This document shows positions 1-5,887 of a stretch of 18,605 bases of DNA, piece by piece. The position numbers were made by a program, and so were the translations under genes. Source of the stretch: Clostridia bacterium (GTDB lineage: Bacteria; Bacillota_A; Clostridia; Monoglobales; Monoglobaceae); the NCBI GenBank assembly GCA_017436135.1, contig JAFSDQ010000004.1, positions 1 to 18,605 of the forward strand. The letters are read 5' to 3'. Below the pieces are notes generated by a model. It was not told where the DNA came from. It did not search any database and saw nothing but the letters and a program-made list of their open reading frames with translations. Within the stretch, counting starts at the first letter, position 1. Each line of letters begins with the position of its first letter.

Positions 1-3
1 GTT

Positions 4-98
4 TGGCGGACAGGGTGGGATTCGAACCCACGTGCCGGATTGAATACCGACAAACTGATTTCGAGTCAGCCCCGTTATGACCACTTCGATACCTGTCC
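4..98 (-). tRNA. tRNA-Ser (anticodon CGA)
   Basis: Reads UCG serine codons. On the minus strand the gene begins GGACAGG (acceptor 5' side, 98-92) and ends CCTGTCC, discriminator G, then encoded CCA (14-4). The anticodon stem GCTGA/TCAGT closes the loop CTCGAAA, giving anticodon CGA at 63-61. A six-pair variable arm (TGTCGG/CCGGCA) marks a class II tRNA. The T arm is GTGGG-TTCGAAT-CCCAC. Discriminator G and the long variable arm fit serine. Its promoter is probably CTAACA-17-TATAAT at 172-144. Confidence 0.97.
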
Positions 99-143
99 GT
101 GTGTATGTTTGAACTCCGATTTGACGGAGAAAAAACTGAGCAA

Positions 144-172
144 ATTATAAAATTTTGTTAGAAAAATGTTAG
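144..172 (-). promoter_or_regulatory. Putative promoter of tRNA-Ser
   Basis: On the minus strand, CTAACA (172-167, 4 of 6 matches to TTGACA) is 17 bp from a perfect TATAAT (149-144). The start point would fall near 137, about 40 nt before the mature tRNA 5' end at 98. The -35 box lies inside a set of phased TAGA repeats (156-200). Confidence 0.55.
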
Positions 173-200
173 AAATGGCTAGAAAAACCGCTAGATAAGG
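156..200 (+). repeat. Four helically phased YTAGA repeats
   Basis: Four related units, TGTTAGAAA, TGTTAGAAA, GGCTAGAAA and CGCTAGATA, have their TAG cores at 159, 170, 180 and 192. The spacing is 11, 10 and 12 bp, close to one DNA helical turn each. They overlap the -35 box of the tRNA-Ser promoter. Such phased short direct repeats can be a protein-binding array (a regulator, or recombinase arm sites next to a tRNA). No protein in the window is an obvious binder. Confidence 0.45.
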
Positions 201-204
201 GTGT

Positions 205-320
205 AAAAACAAGGTTTGAACCTCGCTTAAACCCGCACGGTTAAGCCACTTGTAGGGGTACAGTTACAGTGTAACCGAGGGGATTTCGAGTGCATAATGT
301 TATCTAACATAAATGCAACA
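205..320 (-). ncRNA. Candidate structured small RNA upstream of tRNA-Ser
   Basis: No coding potential is convincing here, but the stretch looks like an RNA gene. It is preceded by a good promoter (355-327) and ends in a T-tract on the minus strand (209-205). Its RNA could fold into a three-way junction. A closing stem CCTC/GAGG (280-277 with 224-221) encloses hairpin GTTAC-act-GTAAC (275-263) and hairpin GCTTAACC/GGTTTAAGC (246-239 with 233-225, one bulge). An alternative hairpin GGTTT/AAACC (233-229 with 217-213) sits just before the T-tract like a terminator and competes with the second hairpin. I do not recognise it as SRP RNA, tmRNA or 6S RNA. It could instead be a leader or attenuator for the tRNA. 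Confidence 0.4.
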
Positions 321-326
321 AGAGTC

Positions 327-355
327 AGTATAGCACAAAACAACAATATTTTCAA
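327..355 (-). promoter_or_regulatory. Promoter for the candidate small RNA
   Basis: TTGAAA (355-350) is separated by 17 bp from TATACT (332-327) on the minus strand. No coding gene follows before tRNA-Ser, so the promoter points to a non-coding transcript starting near 320. Confidence 0.6.
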
Positions 356-363
356 GTAGTTTT

Positions 364-392
364 ATAAAAAATTGTTTTCATATTGCTGAAAA
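364..392 (-). terminator. Weak intrinsic terminator after the ZIP gene
   Basis: Directly after the ZIP stop codon, the minus strand reads TTTTCA-gcaata-TGAAAA followed by CAATTTTTT. The six-pair stem is A/T-rich, so termination may be partial. Confidence 0.45.
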
Positions 393-1151
393 TCATCCAA
401 TATAAAAGTCCATTGCAAGCATTAGGCAAAAGCCGATAAGGAGAGCGTAAGTTGCACCGCGCTCGCTTCCGTGGGAGTGAGTTTCCGGAATCATTTCATC
501 ACTTATTACATATAGCATAGTTCCTCCGGCAAACGCCAGTGCAAATGGTAAAATTACGGAGGAAATATTGACGGCAAAATAGCCGAGAAAAGTGCCTATA
601 ACCTCGATAAGCCCTGTGGCAAGAGCGATGAGGAAGGTTCTTTTTTTGCTTATTCCTGCAGAAATCATAGGTGCAATAATAACCATTCCTTCAGGAATGT
701 TTTGCAGAGCAATGCCCCCTGCAATTGTAAGAGCGCCTGCGGTATCTCCTGTGCCAAAGCCGACACCGGCTGCAATACCTTCAGGTAGATTGTGTATGGC
801 AATCGCCATGACAAACAACAGAATTTTGTTCAAATGCTGGTTTGCAGAAGAATGACTTTCTTGCTCTACACCAATCATGCTATGGAGGTGAGGGACTACT
901 TTATCAATTAAATTAAGGCAAACCGCACCAAGAATAATTCCTGCAACTGTCACAGGAAGAGTAAAACTGCCTCTATTTTCCATAGAGGGGAGAATTAGGC
1001 CCACTATTGCTGCTGCAAGCATAACTCCGGCAGCAAAGCCTAAAATTATATCGCTGAACTTGTGTGAAATATTTTTAAATAAAAAACCAATTACTGCACC
1101 AATTACAGTGGCGCCACCAACTCCGAGAGCTGTGAGCAGAACAAGATTCAT
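393..1151 (-). CDS. ZIP family metal transporter (GufA-like)
   Basis: A 252-residue integral membrane protein that probably imports Zn2+ or related divalent cations across the cytoplasmic membrane. Hydrophobic segments run almost end to end. The two signature motifs of the ZIP family are present: HNLPEG at residues 120-125 and QNIPEG at 150-155, whose His, Asn and Glu residues form the binuclear metal site in characterised ZIPs. A short His-containing loop (residues 88-106, with several His) lies between the early and middle helices. The start at 1151 is chosen because AAGGAAG lies 8 nt upstream. A longer frame from 1181 would overlap the previous stop and has no RBS. It sits 20 bp after the flavoprotein gene, with which it likely forms an operon driven by the promoter at 2574-2603. 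Metal specificity is inferred. Confidence 0.9.
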   Translation of the reverse strand: MNLVLLTALGVGGATVIGAVIGFLFKNISHKFSDIILGFAAGVMLAAAIVGLILPSMENRGSFTLPVTVAGIILGAVCLNLIDKVVPHLHSMIGVEQESHSSANQHLNKILLFVMAIAIHNLPEGIAAGVGFGTGDTAGALTIAGGIALQNIPEGMVIIAPMISAGISKKRTFLIALATGLIEVIGTFLGYFAVNISSVILPFALAFAGGTMLYVISDEMIPETHSHGSERGATYALLIGFCLMLAMDFYIG

Positions 1152-1171
1152 AAGACAAACTTCCTTTATAA

Positions 1172-2536
1172 TTATTCGCAAATTTTGCGGGCAACATAAA
1201 CTCCGCTTGCAGATGCATGTGAAAGAGAGTGGGTAACACCGCTGCCATCGCCGATTATATATAAACCCTTGTGTTTTGTTTCGAGATTGTTGTCAATGTC
1301 AACCTCCATATTATAGAATTTGACTTCAACTCCATAAAGAAGAGTATCGTCATTTGCGGTGCCGGGGGCAATTTTGTCAAGGGCGTAAATCATCTCTATA
1401 ATTCCGTCCATAATTCTTTTTGGAAGCACAAGACTTAAATCTCCGGGTGTTGCGGTGAGAGTGGGTCTGACAAGTCCCTCCTCAATTCTTGAGGTTGTGC
1501 TTCTTCGACCTCTTACAAGGTCGCCGAAACGCTGGACAATAACTCCTCCGCCCAGCATATTTGAAAGACGGGCAATACTTTCGCCGTAGCCGTTACTGTC
1601 TTTGAAGGGCTCTGAAAAATGCTTTGCAACCAGAAGCGCAAAGTTTGTGTTTTCGGTGTGATTTGCAGGATCCTCGTAGCTGTGACCATTTACAGTCACA
1701 ATACCATTTGTGTTTTCGTTAACAACAGCACCATTTGGATTCATGCAGAATGTGCGGACATTATCCTCAAATTTTTCGGTTCTGTATACAATTTTACTTT
1801 CATAAAGCTCATCGGTAAGGTGGGAGAAGATAACTGCGGGAAGCTCCACTCTGACCCCGATATCCACTCGATTAGAACGGGTGACAATGTTCAAAGCATC
1901 ACAAACAGATTCCATCCACTTGCTGCCGCTTCTGCCTACAGAAACAATGCATTTATCGCAGTCTACATATTCATCACCATGATATATGCGATAGCCGCCA
2001 TCAATAATTTTAATTTCGGAAACAGGGGTAAGGAAGAAAAAGTCAACATTTTTCTTAAGGTCATCATAAAGATTTTTAAGAACAATATAGTTTATGTCTG
2101 TGCCTAAATGTCGTACAGATGCATCAAGAAGTTTCAGTTTATTCTGTATACAGATTTTTTTGAACTTGGTGCCGGCGGTAGAATACATTTTTGTTCCTTC
2201 GCCGCCATAAGCAATATTGATGTCGTCCACATATTGCATCAGCTCTATAGCCTTTTCCTTACCGATATATTCATAAAGCGTACCGCCAAAATCATTAGTA
2301 ATGTTGTATTTGCCGTCAGAAAAAGCACCTGCACCGCCAAAACCATTCATTATGGCGCAGGTTTTGCATTTGATGCAAGACTTGACCTTGTCACCGTCAA
2401 TAGGACAACGGCGCTTTTCCAGCGGAGAGCCTGCTTCGAAAACTGCAATCTTCAAATTTTTATTCTTTTTTACCAATTCGTATGCTGCAAAAATCCCTCC
2501 GGGACCTGCCCCTACTATAACTACATCGTATTTCAT
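1172..2536 (-). CDS. FAD-dependent dehydrogenase, COG2509-type
   Basis: A 454-residue flavoprotein whose substrate is unknown. The N-terminus KYDVVIVGAGPGGIFAAYEL is a Rossmann dinucleotide-binding fold with GxGxxG at residues 9-14 and an acidic residue at the end of the second strand (VFEAG). A cysteine cluster, RRCPIDG...CIKCKTC, followed by NGFGGAGAFSDGK, is the hallmark I associate with the COG2509 FAD-dependent dehydrogenases. The C-terminus carries the second FAD motif GLYIIGDGSG. The start at 2536 has AAGGGGTGA just upstream. An in-frame ATG at 2575 overlaps the -10 box and so cannot be in the mRNA from that promoter. It is first in a two-gene unit with the ZIP transporter. Its promoter module is nearly identical to that of the araC-type gene at 6832. 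Confidence 0.85.
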   Translation of the reverse strand: MKYDVVIVGAGPGGIFAAYELVKKNKNLKIAVFEAGSPLEKRRCPIDGDKVKSCIKCKTCAIMNGFGGAGAFSDGKYNITNDFGGTLYEYIGKEKAIELMQYVDDINIAYGGEGTKMYSTAGTKFKKICIQNKLKLLDASVRHLGTDINYIVLKNLYDDLKKNVDFFFLTPVSEIKIIDGGYRIYHGDEYVDCDKCIVSVGRSGSKWMESVCDALNIVTRSNRVDIGVRVELPAVIFSHLTDELYESKIVYRTEKFEDNVRTFCMNPNGAVVNENTNGIVTVNGHSYEDPANHTENTNFALLVAKHFSEPFKDSNGYGESIARLSNMLGGGVIVQRFGDLVRGRRSTTSRIEEGLVRPTLTATPGDLSLVLPKRIMDGIIEMIYALDKIAPGTANDDTLLYGVEVKFYNMEVDIDNNLETKHKGLYIIGDGSGVTHSLSHASASGVYVARKICE

Positions 2537-2550
2537 AAAATCACCCCTTA

Positions 2551-2567
2551 TGTTATACTCAATAACA
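2551..2567 (-). promoter_or_regulatory. Conserved leader hairpin before the flavoprotein gene
   Basis: TGTTAT-tgagt-ATAACA forms a six-pair hairpin in the short 5' leader, between the start point and the RBS. The same hairpin recurs at 6847-6863. Its only change falls in the loop, which suggests a shared structure or operator rather than chance. Confidence 0.45.
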
Positions 2568-2573
2568 GATGTC

Positions 2574-2603
2574 ATTATACTACAAAGGTGTGAAGTTTGT
2601 CAA
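2574..2603 (-). promoter_or_regulatory. Promoter of the flavoprotein-ZIP operon
   Basis: TTGACA (2603-2598) and TATAAT (2579-2574) are both perfect, with an 18-bp spacer. The spacer contains CACACCTTTG, which resembles one half of the adjacent palindrome (GCACCTTTGG). The -35 box touches the palindrome arm, so a protein bound there could control access of RNA polymerase. Confidence 0.85.
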
Positions 2604-2648
2604 CCAAACATTAAGTCCGCACCTTTGGTGTGGACTTAATGTTTGGTT
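2602..2648 (-). promoter_or_regulatory. 22-bp-arm palindrome (operator and/or terminator)
   Basis: Arms at 2602-2623 and 2627-2648 pair with a single mismatch (G19/T31 of the block, a possible wobble) around a 3-nt loop. It starts 2 bp after the stop of the preceding gene (2651) and runs into the -35 box of the next promoter. As RNA it is a very stable hairpin, but there is no clean U-tract after it, so an operator role is at least as likely as termination. Confidence 0.75.
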
Positions 2649-2650
2649 TA

Positions 2651-3487
2651 TCATTTTAATTTCACCTCAAATCCTAAATTGTCGGGCAAAACATCGTTTC
2701 CATGTTCTTCCATCCACTCAACAGCTGCATCGTATGACTCTAAATCAAGATCTGCCATTGTGTTTGTATGGAAAACAATACCTTCTGCTTCTCCTGCAAG
2801 AATTTTCTCGTAATACCAGTCAAGCTGCCACTTTACAGCATCAGCCGTTGCTTCTTTATTTTCACCAAAGTTCCAGAGGTAGCATCCAAACATAAAACGG
2901 CAATTTGGGGCAAGCTTTTTAAGCAGCTCAAACTTTTCGGGAATAAGAGGCACGTCCTTTTCTGCCCATGTCCACATAATAACCCCGTCAAAGTCTGCCA
3001 TATATTTAGAGAAGTCTGCATCCTTCTCACTGTCTTCTCCATAATTTATGGTATATACAACCATCCATGTATCAAGAGGCCTTACATCATTGTTATGGAA
3101 TTTATCGTGAATCTTTCTGTAATCCTCAAGTGAAATCTGTTCGCCGATACGCGACCTGAAATCATCAAAAACTGCACAGCTTATGTTCGGGAAATCGTTT
3201 GCATCACTAATGAACGCATCAATTGCACCTACATTTCCGTTGGTTGCAAGGATATCACTACCAAACTCCCAACCTACATTTCTCAAGGTTTTAAAAGACT
3301 TATTGTACTGTCTTCTGTTAACTGTTGTTCCGTTATGCTCTCCGTCGGGCACCATAAATGTATTTCTAATACCCAAATAAAGGCACGCTTCCATTGGTGT
3401 CATTCTTGACTCTCTGTTATTTCCGTACGCATTATTATAGCATCCCTCCGGGTGCCCCCAAAGCCAACAAATATCTTTAAGTAACAT
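2651..3487 (-). CDS. Uncharacterised protein, probable (beta/alpha)-barrel hydrolase-like
   Basis: A 278-residue soluble protein with no signal peptide or membrane segment. I do not recognise the family firmly. Alternating strand and helix segments with aromatic and acidic strand ends (for example FDGVIMWTWAEKD near residues 165-178, FMFGCYLWNFGENKE near 200-212, GIVFHTNTMADLDLES near 237-252) resemble TIM-barrel glycosidase-like folds. The N-terminal WLWGHPEGCYNNAYG stretch is rich in aromatic and polar residues and could line a ligand pocket. AGGAGG lies 7 nt before the ATG at 3487. It is the last gene of the araC-phosphotriesterase-M24 cluster. Its stop is 2 bp from the palindrome of the next operon. 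Function is unassigned. Confidence 0.7.
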   Translation of the reverse strand: MLLKDICWLWGHPEGCYNNAYGNNRESRMTPMEACLYLGIRNTFMVPDGEHNGTTVNRRQYNKSFKTLRNVGWEFGSDILATNGNVGAIDAFISDANDFPNISCAVFDDFRSRIGEQISLEDYRKIHDKFHNNDVRPLDTWMVVYTINYGEDSEKDADFSKYMADFDGVIMWTWAEKDVPLIPEKFELLKKLAPNCRFMFGCYLWNFGENKEATADAVKWQLDWYYEKILAGEAEGIVFHTNTMADLDLESYDAAVEWMEEHGNDVLPDNLGFEVKLK

Positions 3488-3508
3488 GGTAATTCCTCCT
3501 AATTTTAT

Positions 3509-3574
3509 TCACTTTGCGCCATAAGCGCCATATTGAGTGTCGAATAAATACCATTGATTTTTATCCTTCATCAT
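3509..3574 (-). CDS. Putative 21-residue micropeptide
   Basis: A short frame (ATG ATG ... TGA) fills much of the 97-bp gap between the M24 gene and the barrel gene. It starts 10 nt after the M24 stop, with GTGAGGT about 8 nt before the ATG, which is a usable RBS. It ends 21 nt before the next gene, which has its own AGGAGG. The peptide begins MMKDKNQWYLFD, is rich in aromatic residues (one Trp, three Tyr, one Phe) and ends YGAYGAK, with a repeated YGA. It has no Cys. It could be a signalling or precursor peptide, a translation-coupling leader, or a chance frame. No homology is known to me. Confidence 0.4.
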   Translation of the reverse strand: MMKDKNQWYLFDTQYGAYGAK

Positions 3575-3584
3575 ATCATAAACC

Positions 3585-4769
3585 TCACTTTATTTCAAAC
3601 AATTCTCTTGGGAAGTTGGTCAAATTTTCGCAACCGTCCTTTGTTATCCTTACAACATCTTCTATTCTGATTCCTCTTTTTGTTTTATGTGAGCCAAGGA
3701 AAATGTCAGAGCAGAATGTCATATTCTCTGCAAGAAGATAGTCAGAAGATGTTTCTACCCAGGGCGCCTCACCTTCCATAAGTCCATTGCCGTGGAAAGG
3801 TCCGTACAGATAGTGGTCCTCAAATCCAAGCTCTTTAACCTTGTTCAAATGGAACTTTGCAACCTCGCTTGCAGGCACGCCTGCCTTTGTTATCTCTAAA
3901 ACGGAACGCTGAACCTCATATCCTGCCTCTATAAGCGCCTTTTGATCAGGGGTTGCTTTTCCAAACACAACGGGACGTCCGATTGTAGATGCATAACCCT
4001 CGTATCTTGCACCAATCTGCAGGAAGGTCAAATCCCCCTCTTTTATAACCTTGTTTCTGGGACGGCTGATAGCCTGATCAGAACCATCACCTGTCAAAAC
4101 CCAGAGAGGATAACTTTCTCTCTCAGCACCGAGCTCGTGCATTTTGCCAAGGGCTAAACCTACAACCTGTGTTTCTGTCATACCAACATGTATGTTGTTT
4201 ATAACATATTCCATAGTAGCTCTTGTGATTTCAGCTGCCTTTCTCATACAAGCAAGCTCGTTCTCTGTTTTATACATACGGATTGAAGCCACAACATCAT
4301 CTGCCTTTTCAATCACAACATTGCCGTATGGTTTTAAATGCTCCATCAAATCATTGTATATTCCAACTGTCAAAAGCGGGAGCCCTGCTACACCAAACTT
4401 TTTGATAGGCGCATCACCTAAACAATCCTTGAATATACTTGTAAATGTATCAAGGGGTTTACCCGGATATTCAGGCTCTGATGATTCTCTGAAAGATTTT
4501 ACAAGTCTTATATCAGATATTCTTGAACGGTCAGCCGCATATGTATAGCTTTCAGGTCCAATAAGGAGTTTTGCCTCACCTTTTATAGGGATTATAACAC
4601 CTGCTGTTTCAAATGATGGCCAATAGTCGCTGAAATAGCGTACAAACTGGGGTTCTGCTTCGTTACCATAGCAAAGAAGCATATCATATCCTGTCTCTGC
4701 CATCTTCTCTTGTATTTTGACAACTCTTTCTTTAAACTCACTGTCCGGAATTCTAATATTATTTTGCAT
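3585..4769 (-). CDS. M24 family (creatinase/Xaa-Pro dipeptidase-like) protein with altered metal site
   Basis: A 394-residue two-domain protein: an N-terminal creatinase-type domain (about 1-165) and a C-terminal pita-bread domain (about 170-390). In metal-dependent M24 peptidases five ligands (Asp, Asp, His, Glu, Glu) hold two metals. Here the first Asp is Gln251 (LQIGARYEGY), the second is Thr262 (ASTIGR), the His is kept (His326 in PFHGNGL), the first Glu is Asp355 and the last Glu is kept (Glu370 in GIRIEDVV). This pattern recalls creatinase, an M24-fold enzyme that works without metal, rather than a dipeptidase. Its ATG overlaps the phosphotriesterase stop by 1 nt (TAATG) with GGAGG upstream, so translation is probably coupled. 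The true substrate is unknown. Confidence 0.85.
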   Translation of the reverse strand: MQNNIRIPDSEFKERVVKIQEKMAETGYDMLLCYGNEAEPQFVRYFSDYWPSFETAGVIIPIKGEAKLLIGPESYTYAADRSRISDIRLVKSFRESSEPEYPGKPLDTFTSIFKDCLGDAPIKKFGVAGLPLLTVGIYNDLMEHLKPYGNVVIEKADDVVASIRMYKTENELACMRKAAEITRATMEYVINNIHVGMTETQVVGLALGKMHELGAERESYPLWVLTGDGSDQAISRPRNKVIKEGDLTFLQIGARYEGYASTIGRPVVFGKATPDQKALIEAGYEVQRSVLEITKAGVPASEVAKFHLNKVKELGFEDHYLYGPFHGNGLMEGEAPWVETSSDYLLAENMTFCSDIFLGSHKTKRGIRIEDVVRITKDGCENLTNFPRELFEIK

Positions 4770-5818
4770 TATTTAATACCTCCATTATCCAAGAAATTTG
4801 CGGGATTGTCAATAAGCATAAGAGCGATATCCTCGTTTGATATTCCCTCGTCCTCCATCATGGGAACGATATTTTTAAGCACATGGTCATAGCCCCAACC
4901 GCCATAAGTACGAAGACAAGTCTTAAGACATACATCACAGCTGATGAGTATTTGAGATTTATAACCATCATCAATCAATTTCTTTATCAAAGCCACTCTG
5001 TCAGTATCGTGAACAAAAAGTCCGTAACCGTCATTTCTTACTTCCCGGTCAACATAATACTCTTTGCCAAAGTTGTCAAATTCTACATACACGCCCATTT
5101 CAAGGAGCTTATATATATACTCCTCGTTGTTTGTAACATCTATGTGAGATATTGCAATATTTTCAGGTGTAACACCTGCGTCAAGCAAAATTTGAGTTGC
5201 TTCAAGGCCGTTTATTGTCCATGGGTTGATGTGCACAAGAATTTTTACACCTGTTTTCTTGTGGGCAATTGCAGAAGCTTTGAGAACTCGGCGTTCTTCC
5301 TCGTTAAAAACCTCGCTTATACCAATTTCACCGATAACGCCCGCTTTAATTCCTGTATCACCGACGCCGTCCCTGATTTCCTTTATCATCAAATCTGCAA
5401 TCTCGGCTTCGCTCATTTTCTTCATTTCTTCAGGGTGGGTAGAGTATACATAGTAGCCTGTACCCATAACGATATTCAGCCCCGTTGCTTCTGAAATCTT
5501 TTTAAGCATTTCGGGGTTCCTGCCGATTCCCGGCAAGGTAGCGTCTACTATCGTCTTTCCCCCTGCCTTTTTAAATCGCAAAATCTCCCTCTTTTGGGTT
5601 TCGTAATCCAGCATACTCAAATTGTCCCGTATTGCGTATGGGTCTCTGTTGAGTATTCCAAGCTTATCCATTGTAACATAGGCTGTAGACGGACTTTCGC
5701 AGTCCTCTACATAATGTTCCTCAAAAAATGCGGTAAGCTCAATAAAAATGTGTTCGTGCGGGGTGGTAATGCCAAGGTCGGCTTTATTAACCACTCCTGT
5801 AACTGTTTGAACAGACAT
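4769..5818 (-). CDS. Phosphotriesterase-family (PHP-like) amidohydrolase
   Basis: A 349-residue TIM-barrel hydrolase of the amidohydrolase superfamily, expected to use two divalent metals (commonly Zn). The metal-ligand set is complete: HEH at residues 21-23, the bridging Glu164 in GVIGEIG (Glu rather than the carbamylated Lys of true phosphotriesterase, as in the E. coli homology protein PHP), His196 in LVHINP, His225 in ISHID and Asp295 in SCD. PHP-like members are lactonases or esterases more often than phosphotriesterases, so the substrate stays open. The start at 5818 follows AAAGGAG. A GTG three codons earlier overlaps that RBS. It begins an operon with the M24 gene and probably the micropeptide and barrel genes. 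The RBS is one arm of an inverted repeat (5826-5861). Confidence 0.88.
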   Translation of the reverse strand: MSVQTVTGVVNKADLGITTPHEHIFIELTAFFEEHYVEDCESPSTAYVTMDKLGILNRDPYAIRDNLSMLDYETQKREILRFKKAGGKTIVDATLPGIGRNPEMLKKISEATGLNIVMGTGYYVYSTHPEEMKKMSEAEIADLMIKEIRDGVGDTGIKAGVIGEIGISEVFNEEERRVLKASAIAHKKTGVKILVHINPWTINGLEATQILLDAGVTPENIAISHIDVTNNEEYIYKLLEMGVYVEFDNFGKEYYVDREVRNDGYGLFVHDTDRVALIKKLIDDGYKSQILISCDVCLKTCLRTYGGWGYDHVLKNIVPMMEDEGISNEDIALMLIDNPANFLDNGGIK

Positions 5819-5825
5819 AAAAAAC

Positions 5826-5861
5826 ACTCCTTTCTACCTTGATTATAGGATAGAAAGGAGT
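5826..5861 (-). promoter_or_regulatory. Promoter with flanking inverted repeat before the phosphotriesterase gene
   Basis: A perfect 11-bp inverted repeat (TAGAAAGGAGT at 5851-5861 and its complement at 5826-5836) flanks a perfect TATAAT (5847-5842, minus strand). A fair -35 box, ATGACT, lies 17 bp upstream. The downstream arm contains the gene's RBS AAAGGAG. It may be a regulator operator (the AraC-type gene ends 26 bp away), or an RNA hairpin that forms only in transcripts coming from araC. Confidence 0.6.
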
Positions 5862-5887
5862 CAAAGTCATTAGTCTAATTGGTTTTT

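Larger units (their letters stand above)
2534..2623 (-). repeat. 90-bp promoter module, copy 1
   Basis: This stretch covers palindrome half, promoter, leader hairpin and RBS up to the ATG. It matches 6830-6919 at 86 of 90 positions (constant offset 4296). The similarity ends inside the palindrome loop on one side and at the start codon on the other, so the shared part is the control region and not the coding sequence. Confidence 0.95.

Noticed and set aside
276..286. 11-nt AAATCCCCTCG shared with 18465-18475
   Set aside because: In 18.6 kb tens of 11-nt matches are expected by chance, and the flanks do not extend the match.
205..320. Bacterial SRP RNA, suggested by closeness to tRNA-Ser
   Set aside because: The SRP hallmark (GGAA-type tetraloop with the conserved asymmetric loop) is not present, and dnaX is not adjacent in the window.
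2537..2575. N-terminal extension (MTSVIEYNIRGDF) of the flavoprotein
   Set aside because: Its ATG overlaps the -10 box, so the promoter's mRNA cannot contain it. The same 13 residues appear before the unrelated AraC protein (6833-6871) because the control DNA is duplicated. Good RBSs precede the inner ATGs.
2602..2648. Palindrome as a plain rho-independent terminator
   Set aside because: The hairpin is strong but no U-tract follows on the minus strand, and it abuts a -35 box. It was kept as operator and/or terminator instead.
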